A DNA stretch of 59,908 nucleotides, taken from the IMG/VR virus record IMGVR_UViG_3300032323_002596, positions 1 through 59,908 of that record; one strand, 5' to 3'. The notes beneath the pieces are model-generated. The model was not told the DNA's origin and did not search any database. It saw only the letters and a program-made list of their open reading frames with translations. Below, piece after piece: positions 21,564 through 30,531 of this stretch; the first letter of the stretch is position 1; each line of letters starts with the position of its first letter. The stretch is from a virus. The position numbers and the translations under genes are program-made.

Positions 21564-21833
21564 ATGATTAAAGAATTTATCCCTTCTGAACAAGCGCAAG
21601 CTCTAGCAGAATTAGGTTTTAATGAAGAGTGTATTATGTCATATCCTCCATTATTTCAACAAGCATTTAGATTTTTTAGAGATAAGTATGAATATACTTA
21701 TTCAATTGGTAGAACAAATATTGCAGTTATACATTATGGATTAACAACGCAGTTATTACAAAACAATAATTCATATGAAGAAGCAGAACTTGCTTGTATT
21801 AAAAAATTTATTGAAATAGCTAATGCAGAATAG
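21564..21833 (+). CDS. Hypothetical 89-residue early protein (left copy)
   Basis: Mirror of 38076-38345. Confidence 0.65.
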   Translation: MIKEFIPSEQAQALAELGFNEECIMSYPPLFQQAFRFFRDKYEYTYSIGRTNIAVIHYGLTTQLLQNNNSYEEAELACIKKFIEIANAE

Positions 21834-22008
21834 AGAATTAATATACGATATGGCTAAGAGATTAGACATGGTAATTGAAGTAACAAAGAAAGGAGAATAC
21901 ATTGGAAAATTTAGATTCATTAACAATAAACTACATAAATTAAATGAAACAAGAAATGACGATAACAAAGAAGTGCGCAACTTGCAAGATAGAAAAACCA
22001 GTAAGTGA
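21823..22008 (+). CDS. Hypothetical 61-residue protein, overlapping (left copy)
   Basis: Mirror of 37901-38086. Confidence 0.5.
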   Translation: MQNRELIYDMAKRLDMVIEVTKKGEYIGKFRFINNKLHKLNETRNDDNKEVRNLQDRKTSK

Positions 22009-22126
22009 GTTCGCTAGAGATCATGATGCATTATATGGAAGATATTATCAGTGTAAAAAATGTACTGTTTTAGCTAATAGGGCATCAAAAAATAAAAAGA
22101 AAGAAGGAGTTATAATAGCATTTTAA
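21944..22126 (+). CDS. Small zinc-ribbon protein (left copy)
   Basis: Mirror of 37783-37965; two CxxC pairs. Confidence 0.7.
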   Translation: MKQEMTITKKCATCKIEKPVSEFARDHDALYGRYYQCKKCTVLANRASKNKKKEGVIIAF

Positions 22127-22127
22127 T

Positions 22128-22328
22128 ATGGAGCCATACCAAACAAAAGCAATAAAAATATACTTAAACTTTTTTTTAAAAGACAGAATAACTGATTTTG
22201 AAAATAGAATAATAAAAGCAAAAAATGATGCTATATCGCATGCTCAAAATCAAATAGAATTATATAAAAACAATTCTGAAGAAATATTTTATTGGTCAAA
22301 TGTAAAAAACGCAATTGAAAAAATATGA
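22128..22328 (+). CDS. Hypothetical 66-residue helical protein (left copy)
   Basis: Mirror of 37581-37781. Confidence 0.6.
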   Translation: MEPYQTKAIKIYLNFFLKDRITDFENRIIKAKNDAISHAQNQIELYKNNSEEIFYWSNVKNAIEKI

Positions 22329-22864
22329 GAAATAGCACAATAATAGTTAAGAAAAAGCGTTGTATAAATTGTGGTAATATTGATTACCATTTTTCAAAAA
22401 AGATGTGTAAGCAATGCGCTACCATTGCATCAACACAAAAAAGGATGGATGAATTTGAAGATGATTCAGAAAGCTTTAATAATTTAGTTCAGGATTTAGA
22501 TCACGTATTTAGCCAGTATATTAGAAATAAACATGCCGATAAAAGCGGAATAGTAGAATGTTATACTTGTGGAAATAAGCATACTGTTTCTGAAATACAA
22601 TGCGGACATTTTATGGGCAGGTCAAATTTGGGCACAAGATGGATGGAGTCAAATTGTAAACCACAATGTATGGAATGTAATTATTTCAAAACAGGAAACA
22701 TTGAAGAGTTTGAAAATAAACTACACGAAGAAAATGGAGCTTTGGTAGAATATTTAAGAGAAACAGCTAGACAACCAACAAGGCCAACAAGAGAAGAATT
22801 AAAAGCTTTGATCTTAGAATATAGGGCTAAACTTATTTTAGTTAAAAAGAAATTTATAAAGTAG
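22325..22864 (+). CDS. ninG: NinG/Rap-like recombination protein (left copy)
   Basis: Mirror of 37045-37584. Confidence 0.8.
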   Translation: MRNSTIIVKKKRCINCGNIDYHFSKKMCKQCATIASTQKRMDEFEDDSESFNNLVQDLDHVFSQYIRNKHADKSGIVECYTCGNKHTVSEIQCGHFMGRSNLGTRWMESNCKPQCMECNYFKTGNIEEFENKLHEENGALVEYLRETARQPTRPTREELKALILEYRAKLILVKKKFIK

Positions 22865-22890
22865 GTTGTCGGTTTTTTATAGTAAATATG

Positions 22891-22912
22891 CCCCTGCATT
22901 TCTATGCGGGGG
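22891..22912 (+). terminator. NinG operon terminator hairpin (left copy)
   Basis: Mirror of 36997-37018. Confidence 0.65.
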
Positions 22913-22917
22913 TTTAT

Positions 22918-22948
22918 AAAAAAAGAGCCCCTCGTAGAAACGAAGGGC
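22918..22948 (-). terminator. Small-RNA terminator (left copy)
   Basis: Mirror of 36961-36991. Confidence 0.85.
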
Positions 22949-22977
22949 GTGATTAAACCGTTAACACTTGCTATATG
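22918..22977 (-). ncRNA. Candidate orphan small RNA (left copy)
   Basis: Mirror of 36932-36991. Confidence 0.45.
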
Positions 22978-22982
22978 AGATG

Positions 22983-22990
22983 CAAATATA
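22983..22990 (-). promoter_or_regulatory. Small-RNA promoter box (left copy)
   Basis: Mirror of 36919-36926. Confidence 0.6.
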
Positions 22991-23057
22991 CAAAAATTAA
23001 TTAAATTTATTTTTTTAATTAAATTAATTAAATTAATTTTACAAAAAAATTTAAAAA

Positions 23058-23255
23058 ATGGCAAGAAACATTAGTCCAGATTCGGTTTCAAGTAAGGTTG
23101 CTGAATTAACATTAGGAGAAAATATTAGATTAAATAATCCATATACATCAGTTATGGTTATGGTATCAAATTTAAAAAAGAAAGAAGCACACAAAGATAA
23201 GCTGTTTAAAATTAAACACGCGGACGGTGTTACCGTTGTATCACGAATTAAATAA
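23058..23255 (+). CDS. Hypothetical 65-residue protein (left copy)
   Basis: Mirror of 36654-36851. Confidence 0.55.
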   Translation: MARNISPDSVSSKVAELTLGENIRLNNPYTSVMVMVSNLKKKEAHKDKLFKIKHADGVTVVSRIK

Positions 23256-23265
23256 ACCAACATAT

Positions 23266-23643
23266 ATGCACATCCAAACCGTTAACTACACTAGAACATT
23301 TAATTTAGGTAACTATTCATCTGAAAAGATTGGCGTTGAGTTTGCCCTCAATGAAGGTGAGTCAGCCAATAAAGCTCTTGACCACGCAAGAGAGCTAGTA
23401 GAAGAATATCACAATAAAAATGTAGCTAGACAAAAAGAACTTGCTGAGTATTTAGGTGTTAATTATGATGACATACTTACTGAAGAAGTAATTCCTACTC
23501 AGTCAAAAAAGACTTTAGCTGAAAAAACCAAAGAGTTTATTGACTCCTGTAAAACAAAAGAAGAGTTAAAGGCTTGGGAATTGATGAGTAAAAGTAATCC
23601 GGAATTACTAATGCACTACAATAATAAAATGAAAACACTTTAA
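23266..23643 (+). CDS. Hypothetical early protein upstream of the nuclease (left copy)
   Basis: Mirror of 36266-36643; start at MHIQTVNY. Confidence 0.6.
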   Translation: MHIQTVNYTRTFNLGNYSSEKIGVEFALNEGESANKALDHARELVEEYHNKNVARQKELAEYLGVNYDDILTEEVIPTQSKKTLAEKTKEFIDSCKTKEELKAWELMSKSNPELLMHYNNKMKTL

Positions 23644-23645
23644 CT

Positions 23646-24368
23646 ATGAGATGGAATGAAACACACATCAGAGCAAGCTCTGTAGGTTATTTAATGACCG
23701 AACCTCAATCAAAAGCTGATAAAGAAGCTGGATTGTTATCTAAAACGGCTCAAAAGCATTTATTAGATGTTTATATAGCCGAAAAGTATGGTCGCAGAAA
23801 AGACATACAAACCAAGCAAATGAAAAAGGGTATAGAAGTAGAGCAAGATTCAATTGATTTACTTTCTATGTACTTAAAAATGCCATTTAGTAAGAATGAC
23901 CAAAGATTTACAAATGATTTTATTACTGGTTTTCCTGATATTATTGATAATGACAGAATAATTGATATTAAATCAAGTTATGATCTTTGGACGTTTATTG
24001 GCAATATACCAGATAAGTTAGATAGTTTATACTATTGGCAAATGCAATCTTACATGTGGTTGACAAATACAAAAAGTGCTGTAATTGCTTATTGTTTAGT
24101 AAATACTCCTGAAAGTATCATAGAGCAAGAGAAGTATTACATGCTTAAAAAGATGGATGTAGCCACTGAAGAAAATCCAGAGTATGTAAAAGAGGCAATG
24201 AAGATTGAATTTAACATGTCTTTTGATGATATTTCAATAGAAGAAAGAGTACTTATGTTTAAAGTTGGTAGAAATGAAGATGATATACTGCGCATCCAGC
24301 AGAAAGTAGAAAGAGCAAGAGAGTTTTTAAGAGAATTGGAAGAAACACATTTAAACTTTAATAAGTAA
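23646..24368 (+). CDS. PD-(D/E)XK exonuclease (left copy)
   Basis: Mirror of 35541-36263. Confidence 0.8.
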   Translation: MRWNETHIRASSVGYLMTEPQSKADKEAGLLSKTAQKHLLDVYIAEKYGRRKDIQTKQMKKGIEVEQDSIDLLSMYLKMPFSKNDQRFTNDFITGFPDIIDNDRIIDIKSSYDLWTFIGNIPDKLDSLYYWQMQSYMWLTNTKSAVIAYCLVNTPESIIEQEKYYMLKKMDVATEENPEYVKEAMKIEFNMSFDDISIEERVLMFKVGRNEDDILRIQQKVERAREFLRELEETHLNFNK

Positions 24369-24369
24369 T

Positions 24370-24735
24370 ATGAATCCTGAAGTTAATAACGGTGCTAACA
24401 TTATAAATGCCATTCAAAATTTAAAAATGGCTCAAGAACAATTTGAGGATTTTTGTAGGCAATACCCTAATTCGCAAGGATCAAGATTATTTAAGAAATA
24501 TAGCGATAAGATAGGTTGGATATTTGGAGATTTAATATCTAATCCATTTTTAACAGAACAAGTCAGGATTGGGATTAAAACAGAAATAGCAAGTGATGTT
24601 TTTGCGGTGCCGGCAATTATTGAAAAGGTAGCGTTATTAACTCCAGATCAAAGAGATATGATTGAATCTACATTAGATGCATTAATAAGTGGCGAAGAGG
24701 TAAAAATAGTTGACATAAACGAAATAAAACAATAA
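24370..24735 (+). CDS. Hypothetical helical protein (left copy)
   Basis: Mirror of 35174-35539. Confidence 0.55.
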   Translation: MNPEVNNGANIINAIQNLKMAQEQFEDFCRQYPNSQGSRLFKKYSDKIGWIFGDLISNPFLTEQVRIGIKTEIASDVFAVPAIIEKVALLTPDQRDMIESTLDALISGEEVKIVDINEIKQ

Positions 24736-24738
24736 AAT

Positions 24739-25029
24739 ATGGCAAAGAAAAAAGCAAATATTCCTGAAGATAAACAAGCATATACAGAAGGATGTGATTT
24801 TTGTATGCAATTTGACTATGATGACATTCATGTAATTGGAGCAAGTCCAGATGAGCACGGTGCAATTGAATTAATAATTAAGGCTTACCAAGATGCCGGA
24901 GTTACATTTGTATGCCCAAATACTGGTAAAAAATTAAGGATATTTGCTAGGCCATTAACAGATGCTGGCAGAGCTATTTTAGATCCTAGTCAATTACCTG
25001 GAGGTAACGAGGATATTAAGGAAATTTAA
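24739..25029 (+). CDS. Hypothetical CxxC protein (left copy)
   Basis: Mirror of 34880-35170. Confidence 0.6.
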   Translation: MAKKKANIPEDKQAYTEGCDFCMQFDYDDIHVIGASPDEHGAIELIIKAYQDAGVTFVCPNTGKKLRIFARPLTDAGRAILDPSQLPGGNEDIKEI

Positions 25030-25036
25030 CAATGAT

Positions 25037-25108
25037 TGCTGGTTGGTGTAATTGGTAACACGACAGATTTTGGTTCTGTTATTTTGCGTTCAAATCGCAA
25101 ACCAGTAA
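25037..25108 (+). tRNA. tRNA-Gln (UUG) (left copy)
   Basis: Mirror of 34801-34872; reads directly on the plus strand with anticodon at 25069-25071. Confidence 0.93.
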
Positions 25109-25126
25109 CAAATAAAAACTATCAAT

Positions 25127-25216
25127 ATGACAATAGGAATAATAACAATAGTATTATTTATAGCAATATCTATTTTAGGTGTAATAGATATTTTTAAGCA
25201 AACAAAAGACAAATAG
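25127..25216 (+). CDS. 29-residue membrane peptide (left copy)
   Basis: Mirror of 34693-34782. Confidence 0.45.
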   Translation: MTIGIITIVLFIAISILGVIDIFKQTKDK

Positions 25217-25217
25217 T

Positions 25218-25292
25218 ATGATATTTATAGTAATACTCATACTAATGGCAATAGCGGCTTGGGTTTCTTATGATATGAATAAAGAACCCTAG
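25218..25292 (+). CDS. 24-residue membrane peptide (left copy)
   Basis: Mirror of 34617-34691. Confidence 0.45.
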   Translation: MIFIVILILMAIAAWVSYDMNKEP

Positions 25293-25294
25293 TA

Positions 25295-25978
25295 TTAAGA
25301 TTGAACTAAATTAATGTTTTCTCTTCCAGGTAAGTTTATTTGTTTTACTTTAGAAACGCCATTTAGCATATCTAACATGGCTTTTTCATCTTTTGTTATA
25401 TTCAGCAAATCTTCAATATCGCCATTGTCTCTTTTATACGTTTTCCAAAATTCTTGTAAATCTTTTGGTGTAACGACTTGATCTGGCTTAAAACCTGCAC
25501 GTTGTCTTAAAGACATCAACCTTGATTGAATTTCTTTTGGATGTGTAAAATATTCGTATTCAGTACCACGATACTCTTCCGGCATTTTCATTCTTGGTAA
25601 TAATGAATTTCTAATTATTCTTGCATTTTCGTTATCTGAAAATGATTCGTTACCTTCAGACCATTGATTGTTGTAATCTTGTAAAAAATGATTTATTTCA
25701 TGTGTTTCAACATCTGGAGCAGCTCCTTTTTTAACAAGTATTCTTCTTGATTCTGGAACGTATTGACCTTCAACTGGGAATGGTACATCTATAAAACCGG
25801 ACTCATCAACAAACTCTGTTTGTGGTATATTTTTTAATTGATTTAAAATCTTTGACTTATCCATGTTATACCACATTTGACTAGTAAAATTAGGCATTAC
25901 CCTATTTTTATACCAATTAATTAAAAACTCCCTGTTTTTATCAATTGGATCACCTGATTTCATAGCTTTTATTGCCAT
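25295..25978 (-). CDS. Putative zinc metallopeptidase HExxH (left copy)
   Basis: Mirror of 33931-34614. Confidence 0.55.
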   Translation of the reverse strand: MAIKAMKSGDPIDKNREFLINWYKNRVMPNFTSQMWYNMDKSKILNQLKNIPQTEFVDESGFIDVPFPVEGQYVPESRRILVKKGAAPDVETHEINHFLQDYNNQWSEGNESFSDNENARIIRNSLLPRMKMPEEYRGTEYEYFTHPKEIQSRLMSLRQRAGFKPDQVVTPKDLQEFWKTYKRDNGDIEDLLNITKDEKAMLDMLNGVSKVKQINLPGRENINLVQS

Positions 25979-25980
25979 AA

Positions 25981-26778
25981 TTAATCTACTTTATAATTTT
26001 TACCGTATCTAAATTTCAAGAAATCGCTTAATAATTGCTTTTTGTCAGTCGTGCCTTTTGGAGATGTATGCATTGGTTCTGGGAACTCTCCATATTTATT
26101 AAAAAATTCTCTATTAGCTTGTGTATCTTCAGTAAATTTTCGCATGGCTTGTAATTTATTTAACAATCTTGCACCTTTTGGAGCCAAACCCTCTGCTGCG
26201 CTATCTATTTGTTCTCTAAGTGCAGAAAAATTATCACCTCTAGCTTTCATGTAATCTTCATACGCTTCTTTGTCCTTGCCAAAATCCCAACCCCAATCTG
26301 TTGATTGATTAAATCCCTTATCCTCGGTAGGTCCTATTGTTGCAGAATAAATGTATGGTCTATTTGCTAAATAATTTTTTTGATCAACTTCTCTACTATT
26401 ATCAACTGTGTCTAACCCCTGTAATAAATATTTTGTTCTTGCTCCAAGAATGTCATCTACAAAGGTTCCAGCTCTAGTTGTTCCGTAAACCTTCTGCATT
26501 TCTGCTAAATATTGTCTTCCTACTGGAGTAGAAGAGAGCATATCAATAGCAGCTTGTTGAAATTCTCTATTGGAAGTAGTAGGCAATTTGTGTTTTTTCG
26601 CATGTAAAACTACTTCTTCAGGAGTTATTCCAGAACTTGCGAAAGCATTGCTTTTACCAGTAGGAGTTTTTTCAACACCTCCTTCATATATACTTAACCC
26701 AGTACCTGCTATTTTTTTTGATTTTGGTTTTTTTGGATCTTCTGGTAATTCAAAAGACTGCATCATTTCTATTGCCAT
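25981..26778 (-). CDS. Hypothetical protein, PKKPK tag (left copy)
   Basis: Mirror of 33131-33928. Confidence 0.6.
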   Translation of the reverse strand: MAIEMMQSFELPEDPKKPKSKKIAGTGLSIYEGGVEKTPTGKSNAFASSGITPEEVVLHAKKHKLPTTSNREFQQAAIDMLSSTPVGRQYLAEMQKVYGTTRAGTFVDDILGARTKYLLQGLDTVDNSREVDQKNYLANRPYIYSATIGPTEDKGFNQSTDWGWDFGKDKEAYEDYMKARGDNFSALREQIDSAAEGLAPKGARLLNKLQAMRKFTEDTQANREFFNKYGEFPEPMHTSPKGTTDKKQLLSDFLKFRYGKNYKVD

Positions 26779-26799
26779 GTTGTTATATTTTACGCTAAT

Positions 26800-27084
26800 T
26801 TACGATTTTTTGTGTGCATTGGCAAACTTCCTAGCGGCTTCAACGCTTCCAAATCCCCATGCTTTAAGGGCTAATGCTTTACGAGTAGGTTCTCCATTAG
26901 GTTTTTTCATTGCCCCTTTAATACCAGCGAATCTAGCCGCAAATGATACTCTACGAGGATTAGTTCCTTCTTTTACTGGTGCTTTTAAATTACCACCGGT
27001 TTCAGCATTATAAGATGCTCTACCTTTTGCATTTAATCCACCCTCGGGATTTTTGCCTTCTTTTCTTTGCCAAGCTCCTGACAT
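26800..27084 (-). CDS. DUF6321-like protein (left copy)
   Basis: Mirror of 32825-33109. Confidence 0.65.
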   Translation of the reverse strand: MSGAWQRKEGKNPEGGLNAKGRASYNAETGGNLKAPVKEGTNPRRVSFAARFAGIKGAMKKPNGEPTRKALALKAWGFGSVEAARKFANAHKKS

Positions 27085-27093
27085 AATTTATAT

Positions 27094-27651
27094 TTAATTT
27101 CTTTTTAAAATCGTTAATCCATTGTTGTTCGTAAATCTTTCATGTATTACCCAATGTTCGTTTTCTTTCAAAAATTCATCAATTGCCGGCCATAAACCTA
27201 CTTCTTTTTTCCCTTCATAAGATTCGCCATTCCATTCAAAAGTAGTAGTATCATGAAAAATGATATATTTATTACTTTTATTACCATGCAACTCTAATTC
27301 TTTTTTTAGCTGATTGTAATTATGCAAAGTATCTATAAACAATAAGTCTGTTTCTTCTATTTCAAGATCTAATGTATTTGCAATATGAAACTCAAAATCT
27401 ATTTTATTTTCTTTAGCTAAATCAATAAGAAATTTCTGTTCAGTTCCCCATTTCTCTACTGGCTCTATATCATAGGAGATTATTTTTTTAGGCTTGCCCA
27501 TCATAAATGCATATGTAGAAACAACCCATCTGACTCCCATTTCTGTAACATGATTGCACTCTTCAGTATATTTCTTTAGAATAGGTAAATGTTCGTTTAT
27601 ATCAGAATAGGTATTACACTTTTCTTCATATATTCTTTCTAGTGTACTCAT
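27094..27651 (-). CDS. SAM methyltransferase-like protein (left copy)
   Basis: Mirror of 32258-32815. Confidence 0.6.
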   Translation of the reverse strand: MSTLERIYEEKCNTYSDINEHLPILKKYTEECNHVTEMGVRWVVSTYAFMMGKPKKIISYDIEPVEKWGTEQKFLIDLAKENKIDFEFHIANTLDLEIEETDLLFIDTLHNYNQLKKELELHGNKSNKYIIFHDTTTFEWNGESYEGKKEVGLWPAIDEFLKENEHWVIHERFTNNNGLTILKRN

Positions 27652-27803
27652 TTCTTTTCTTGTGCTTTAATTTTCTTTTCTTGTTTAAGCATTTCTGGTG
27701 TTGGTTTTTTACCTGAACCAGCAGCCGCACGAATATTATCCCATAATCCACGAGGTGAATATGAGCCATCTGCGCGCTTCATCATTTTTAATTTACTTTT
27801 CAT
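27648..27803 (-). CDS. Small basic protein, GLWDNI motif (left copy)
   Basis: Mirror of 32106-32261. Confidence 0.7.
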   Translation of the reverse strand: MKSKLKMMKRADGSYSPRGLWDNIRAAAGSGKKPTPEMLKQEKKIKAQEKK

Positions 27804-27819
27804 ACCACTAAGATACGAA

Positions 27820-28083
27820 TTATTTCCAGTTTTCCGCCTTCCAAATAGTCAAATCTATACCTTTTAAGCCAATAGGAGGCTCTTTTTGACTTTCAACAGG
27901 TATTTCTACCACTTTAGCATTATCTGCCAATTTTGAGGCTAATTCTACGGGAGAAACAATATTTCCTTTAGGGTACTTTCTATGCCAATATACCCTGCAC
28001 TTGTCAGAGCAGAATTTCTTTTTTGATGTTTCGCTCTCCATTCTTTCGTTGCAATAAATGCAAAATGGTGTTCTGTTTTTCAT
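27820..28083 (-). CDS. Small treble-clef type zinc protein (left copy)
   Basis: Mirror of 31826-32089. Confidence 0.65.
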   Translation of the reverse strand: MKNRTPFCIYCNERMESETSKKKFCSDKCRVYWHRKYPKGNIVSPVELASKLADNAKVVEIPVESQKEPPIGLKGIDLTIWKAENWK

Positions 28084-28085
28084 GT

Positions 28086-28168
28086 GTTACGATTGGTTGT
28101 TACGATTAATTAATTTGTTACGATAAAGGTATGTATTTTGTTACGATAAAGCAAATTTTTGTTACGAT
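28086..28168 (-). repeat. Five ATCGTAAC repeats (left copy)
   Basis: Read on the plus strand as GTTACGAT at 28086, 28099, 28117, 28140 and 28161; mirror of 31741-31823. Confidence 0.75.
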
Positions 28169-28513
28169 ACCTCCCCCTTACCTCAATACATAATACATAA
28201 ACATAAACCCTACATAACAGCACAGCACCCCCACAAAAGAATTGCAAGAAAGAAAACCCCCACGCCATAGCCACCACGTAAAAAAGCTATAAGTCAACAG
28301 TAGCCTAACCCATAACCCACAAACCCACGCACAACAAACTAGCGGAAAGGGTGCAAGGGAAAACCAATAAACAAGGGTACACGGTGCAAGGCAAAAAAAA
28401 ACCCCACAAAAAAAATCGCGAAAAATTTTTTAGCGGACCCCTAAACAAGTGTTGATGTAGAAGTTTTGGAATTTTTTAGGTATAATATGGTGGAAATGGT
28501 GGAAAATGTTTCG
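28169..28513. other. Gene-free strand-skewed tract, A+C-rich on the plus strand (left copy)
   Basis: Mirror of 31396-31740. Between divergent units; no gene seen. Confidence 0.6.
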
Positions 28514-28521
28514 TATATTTG
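28514..28521 (+). promoter_or_regulatory. Promoter box TATATTTG (left copy)
   Basis: Mirror of 31388-31395; drives the gene at 28547. Confidence 0.6.
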
Positions 28522-28546
28522 AATATAAATTAAAAAAAATATTTTT

Positions 28547-28915
28547 ATGGCAATGGAAATAACAGAAATGGTTTATGATCAAGGTGGTCCAAAAAAACCA
28601 AAAAAAATAGATAAACCAGCAGGCCCAAAGGGTAAATTACTTTCTTCAATGAAAAAGAAATTTCTTAATGGAGTTGAAGTGATGGACACAGAGCTTAGAC
28701 AAAATGTGCCTGTAAAACAAGTTAAAAGGGAAACTCAAGAATTTGTTAATGCAATGGATGGTGCTAGAAAAAGAATGGAAAGAGAAGTAGCGGAAAAAGA
28801 AAAAGTTAAATCTGCGATTGGCGGAAAACCAAAACTTAGTGGAAGCAATCTTTCTCCTAAAGCTCCTTTTAGATCCCCTGCTCCTAGTGCCCCTGCTAAA
28901 TATAAAATGAAATAA
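28547..28915 (+). CDS. Hypothetical basic protein, Pro/Lys-rich ends (left copy)
   Basis: Mirror of 30994-31362. Confidence 0.6.
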   Translation: MAMEITEMVYDQGGPKKPKKIDKPAGPKGKLLSSMKKKFLNGVEVMDTELRQNVPVKQVKRETQEFVNAMDGARKRMEREVAEKEKVKSAIGGKPKLSGSNLSPKAPFRSPAPSAPAKYKMK

Positions 28916-28917
28916 AC

Positions 28918-29109
28918 ATGAAGCCAAAGTTAGGGTCTGGCGAAAGATTCGCTAATATTGAAAATAAGGCGGCAAAATCATACGAAAAGAAAGGAATGAG
29001 CCCAGAACGTGCTAAAGAGGTTGGAGCCGCAATAGCAGCCTCTGTAGGCCGTAAAAAGTACGGTGCAAAGAAATTCTCTAAGCTATCAGCGATGGCTAGA
29101 CAAAAGTAG
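28918..29109 (+). CDS. Small basic phage protein, KKYG motif (left copy)
   Basis: Mirror of 30800-30991. Confidence 0.65.
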   Translation: MKPKLGSGERFANIENKAAKSYEKKGMSPERAKEVGAAIAASVGRKKYGAKKFSKLSAMARQK

Positions 29110-29143
29110 GTTTGTTGGTTAAGTGTTTTCTTTCTTTGAATTG

Positions 29144-29170
29144 ACCTCCCTTAAAAAAGGAGGTTTTTTT
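29144..29170 (+). terminator. Terminator after the small basic genes (left copy)
   Basis: Mirror of 30739-30765. Confidence 0.8.
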
Positions 29171-29178
29171 GTCCCCTT

Positions 29179-29215
29179 CATCATTATGATGTATATTGCA
29201 TCAAACTACATCAAA
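29179..29215 (+). promoter_or_regulatory. Candidate ribbon-helix-helix operator (left copy)
   Basis: CATCATTATGATG at 29179-29191 and CATCAAA at 29199 and 29209; mirror of 30694-30730. Confidence 0.5.
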
Positions 29216-29397
29216 TGAAGAAAAGAATAACAATTACATTATCACAAGAAAGTTACATTAAACTACAACTTCTTGCAGAAAAGAAAAAATGGTCATTAAG
29301 CAAAACGGTAGAAGATGTTTTAGAAAAGTATTTAGCTAAACAAAAAGTAGAATTTAAAACCATCGCCGGCATAGCTTATGAGAAAGGTAATTCTTAA
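29215..29397 (+). CDS. Ribbon-helix-helix protein (left copy)
   Basis: Mirror of 30512-30694. Confidence 0.75.
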   Translation: MKKRITITLSQESYIKLQLLAEKKKWSLSKTVEDVLEKYLAKQKVEFKTIAGIAYEKGNS

Positions 29398-29836
29398 CAT
29401 AACGCCACAAACCCACGTTAGAGCAACTCAAGGTGATTCAATATTCTTCAGAATACCAAGAGAAAAATTACGCCCAGCCGGTCTCAAAAGATTAATGAGA
29501 TTAGAGAGGTATAACAAATACAAACTAGATCTTGATTCGGAAGCTAAACGAAAATCATTTACAATGCCTCCGATTGGAGCTTCAATAACATTTGTAATTC
29601 CTGTGCCTCGCTCCTGGTCAAAGAAGAAAAAGAAACTATACCACGGAACATTCCATCAATCAAAACCAGACATTGACAATCTCCAAAAGGCTTTCTTAGA
29701 TTCCCTAATGAAAGAGGATAAACAAATCGCGCATTTAGAAGTCCAAAAAAGATGGGTTGACTTTGAGTCAGGATGGATAGAAATTACATTAAAAGATTAC
29801 GAACAAGTTCTTACTTTACCAATTCCCAAAGAATAG
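29378..29836 (+). CDS. rusA: RusA-type resolvase (left copy)
   Basis: Mirror of 30073-30531; reads toward the axis. Confidence 0.85.
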   Translation: MRKVILNITPQTHVRATQGDSIFFRIPREKLRPAGLKRLMRLERYNKYKLDLDSEAKRKSFTMPPIGASITFVIPVPRSWSKKKKKLYHGTFHQSKPDIDNLQKAFLDSLMKEDKQIAHLEVQKRWVDFESGWIEITLKDYEQVLTLPIPKE

Positions 29837-30072
29837 ACCTCGCCCAAGAATCCGCTTTAGTGAGTATTATATACACACAATCTTTGTATTTAACATAATA
29901 TTAATTATAAGCTTTAGCTTATTTACAAATACTAGCAATCCCTAAAATTTAGTTAACTAAATTTTAGGGATTGCTAGTATTTGTAAATAAGCTAAAGCTT
30001 ATAATTAATATTATGTTAAATACAAAGATTGTGTGTATATAATACTCACTAAAGCGGATTCTTGGGCGAGGT
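29837..30072. other. Axis spacer between the two convergent resolvase genes, nested dyads
   Basis: This 236-base AT-rich non-coding stretch is centred on GTTAAC, with the axis between 29954 and 29955. Each half also holds its own small dyads: TAATATTA (29896-29903), ATAAGCT-TT-AGCTTAT (29907-29922) and CTAAA-A-TTTAG (29942-29952), all mirrored on the other side. Both flanking genes read toward the axis. Nested palindromes are what a telomere-resolution site looks like, but the same picture follows from any fold-back at this point. No gene is seen here. Confidence 0.7.
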
Positions 30073-30531
30073 CTATTCTTTGGGAATTGGTAAAGTAAGA
30101 ACTTGTTCGTAATCTTTTAATGTAATTTCTATCCATCCTGACTCAAAGTCAACCCATCTTTTTTGGACTTCTAAATGCGCGATTTGTTTATCCTCTTTCA
30201 TTAGGGAATCTAAGAAAGCCTTTTGGAGATTGTCAATGTCTGGTTTTGATTGATGGAATGTTCCGTGGTATAGTTTCTTTTTCTTCTTTGACCAGGAGCG
30301 AGGCACAGGAATTACAAATGTTATTGAAGCTCCAATCGGAGGCATTGTAAATGATTTTCGTTTAGCTTCCGAATCAAGATCTAGTTTGTATTTGTTATAC
30401 CTCTCTAATCTCATTAATCTTTTGAGACCGGCTGGGCGTAATTTTTCTCTTGGTATTCTGAAGAATATTGAATCACCTTGAGTTGCTCTAACGTGGGTTT
30501 GTGGCGTTATGTTAAGAATTACCTTTCTCAT
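30073..30531 (-). CDS. rusA: RusA-type Holliday junction resolvase
   Basis: This 152-residue protein carries the RusA signature: KPDIDN at 97-101 (Asp98, Asp100), Lys104, and EDKQI with Asp114. These correspond to the catalytic Asp/Asp/Lys/Asp set of E. coli RusA, with the last Asp a few residues closer. RusA enzymes cut Holliday junctions symmetrically and help phages resolve recombination or branched replication intermediates before packaging. An N-terminal stretch of about 60 residues with many Arg and Lys precedes the core. The start overlaps the end of the upstream ribbon-helix-helix gene by 20 bases, so the two are probably translationally coupled. It is the last gene before the axis. 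Confidence 0.85.
   Translation of the reverse strand: MRKVILNITPQTHVRATQGDSIFFRIPREKLRPAGLKRLMRLERYNKYKLDLDSEAKRKSFTMPPIGASITFVIPVPRSWSKKKKKLYHGTFHQSKPDIDNLQKAFLDSLMKEDKQIAHLEVQKRWVDFESGWIEITLKDYEQVLTLPIPKE

Larger units (their letters stand above)
1..29954. repeat. Left arm of a 29,954-base perfect inverted repeat
   Basis: Sequence from base 1 to the axis is the exact reverse complement of 29955-59908. This was checked at the two window ends (CGCAGCCG against CGGCTGCG), at the axis, and by identical predicted proteins at mirrored coordinates throughout. No gene is unique to either arm. In this arm the late operon reads leftward. Confidence 0.98.

Noticed and set aside
21459-21833. Longer 124-residue reading of the early gene from the upstream ATG
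   Set aside because: It would place a TTTG-N18-TATCTTTG promoter inside the gene and add a low-complexity AT-driven hydrophobic stretch; the start at 21564 fits better.
25037-25108. Suppressor tRNA or recoded stop codon, as in some crAss-like phages
   Set aside because: The anticodon is UUG, not CUA or UCA, and TAG, TGA and TAA all end tight operon genes here without in-frame stops inside conserved proteins.
29837-30072. Ordinary bidirectional terminator between convergent resolvase genes
   Set aside because: The symmetry does not stop at a hairpin but extends 29,954 bases to both window ends, so a local terminator does not explain it, although a natural short palindrome could have seeded a fold-back.
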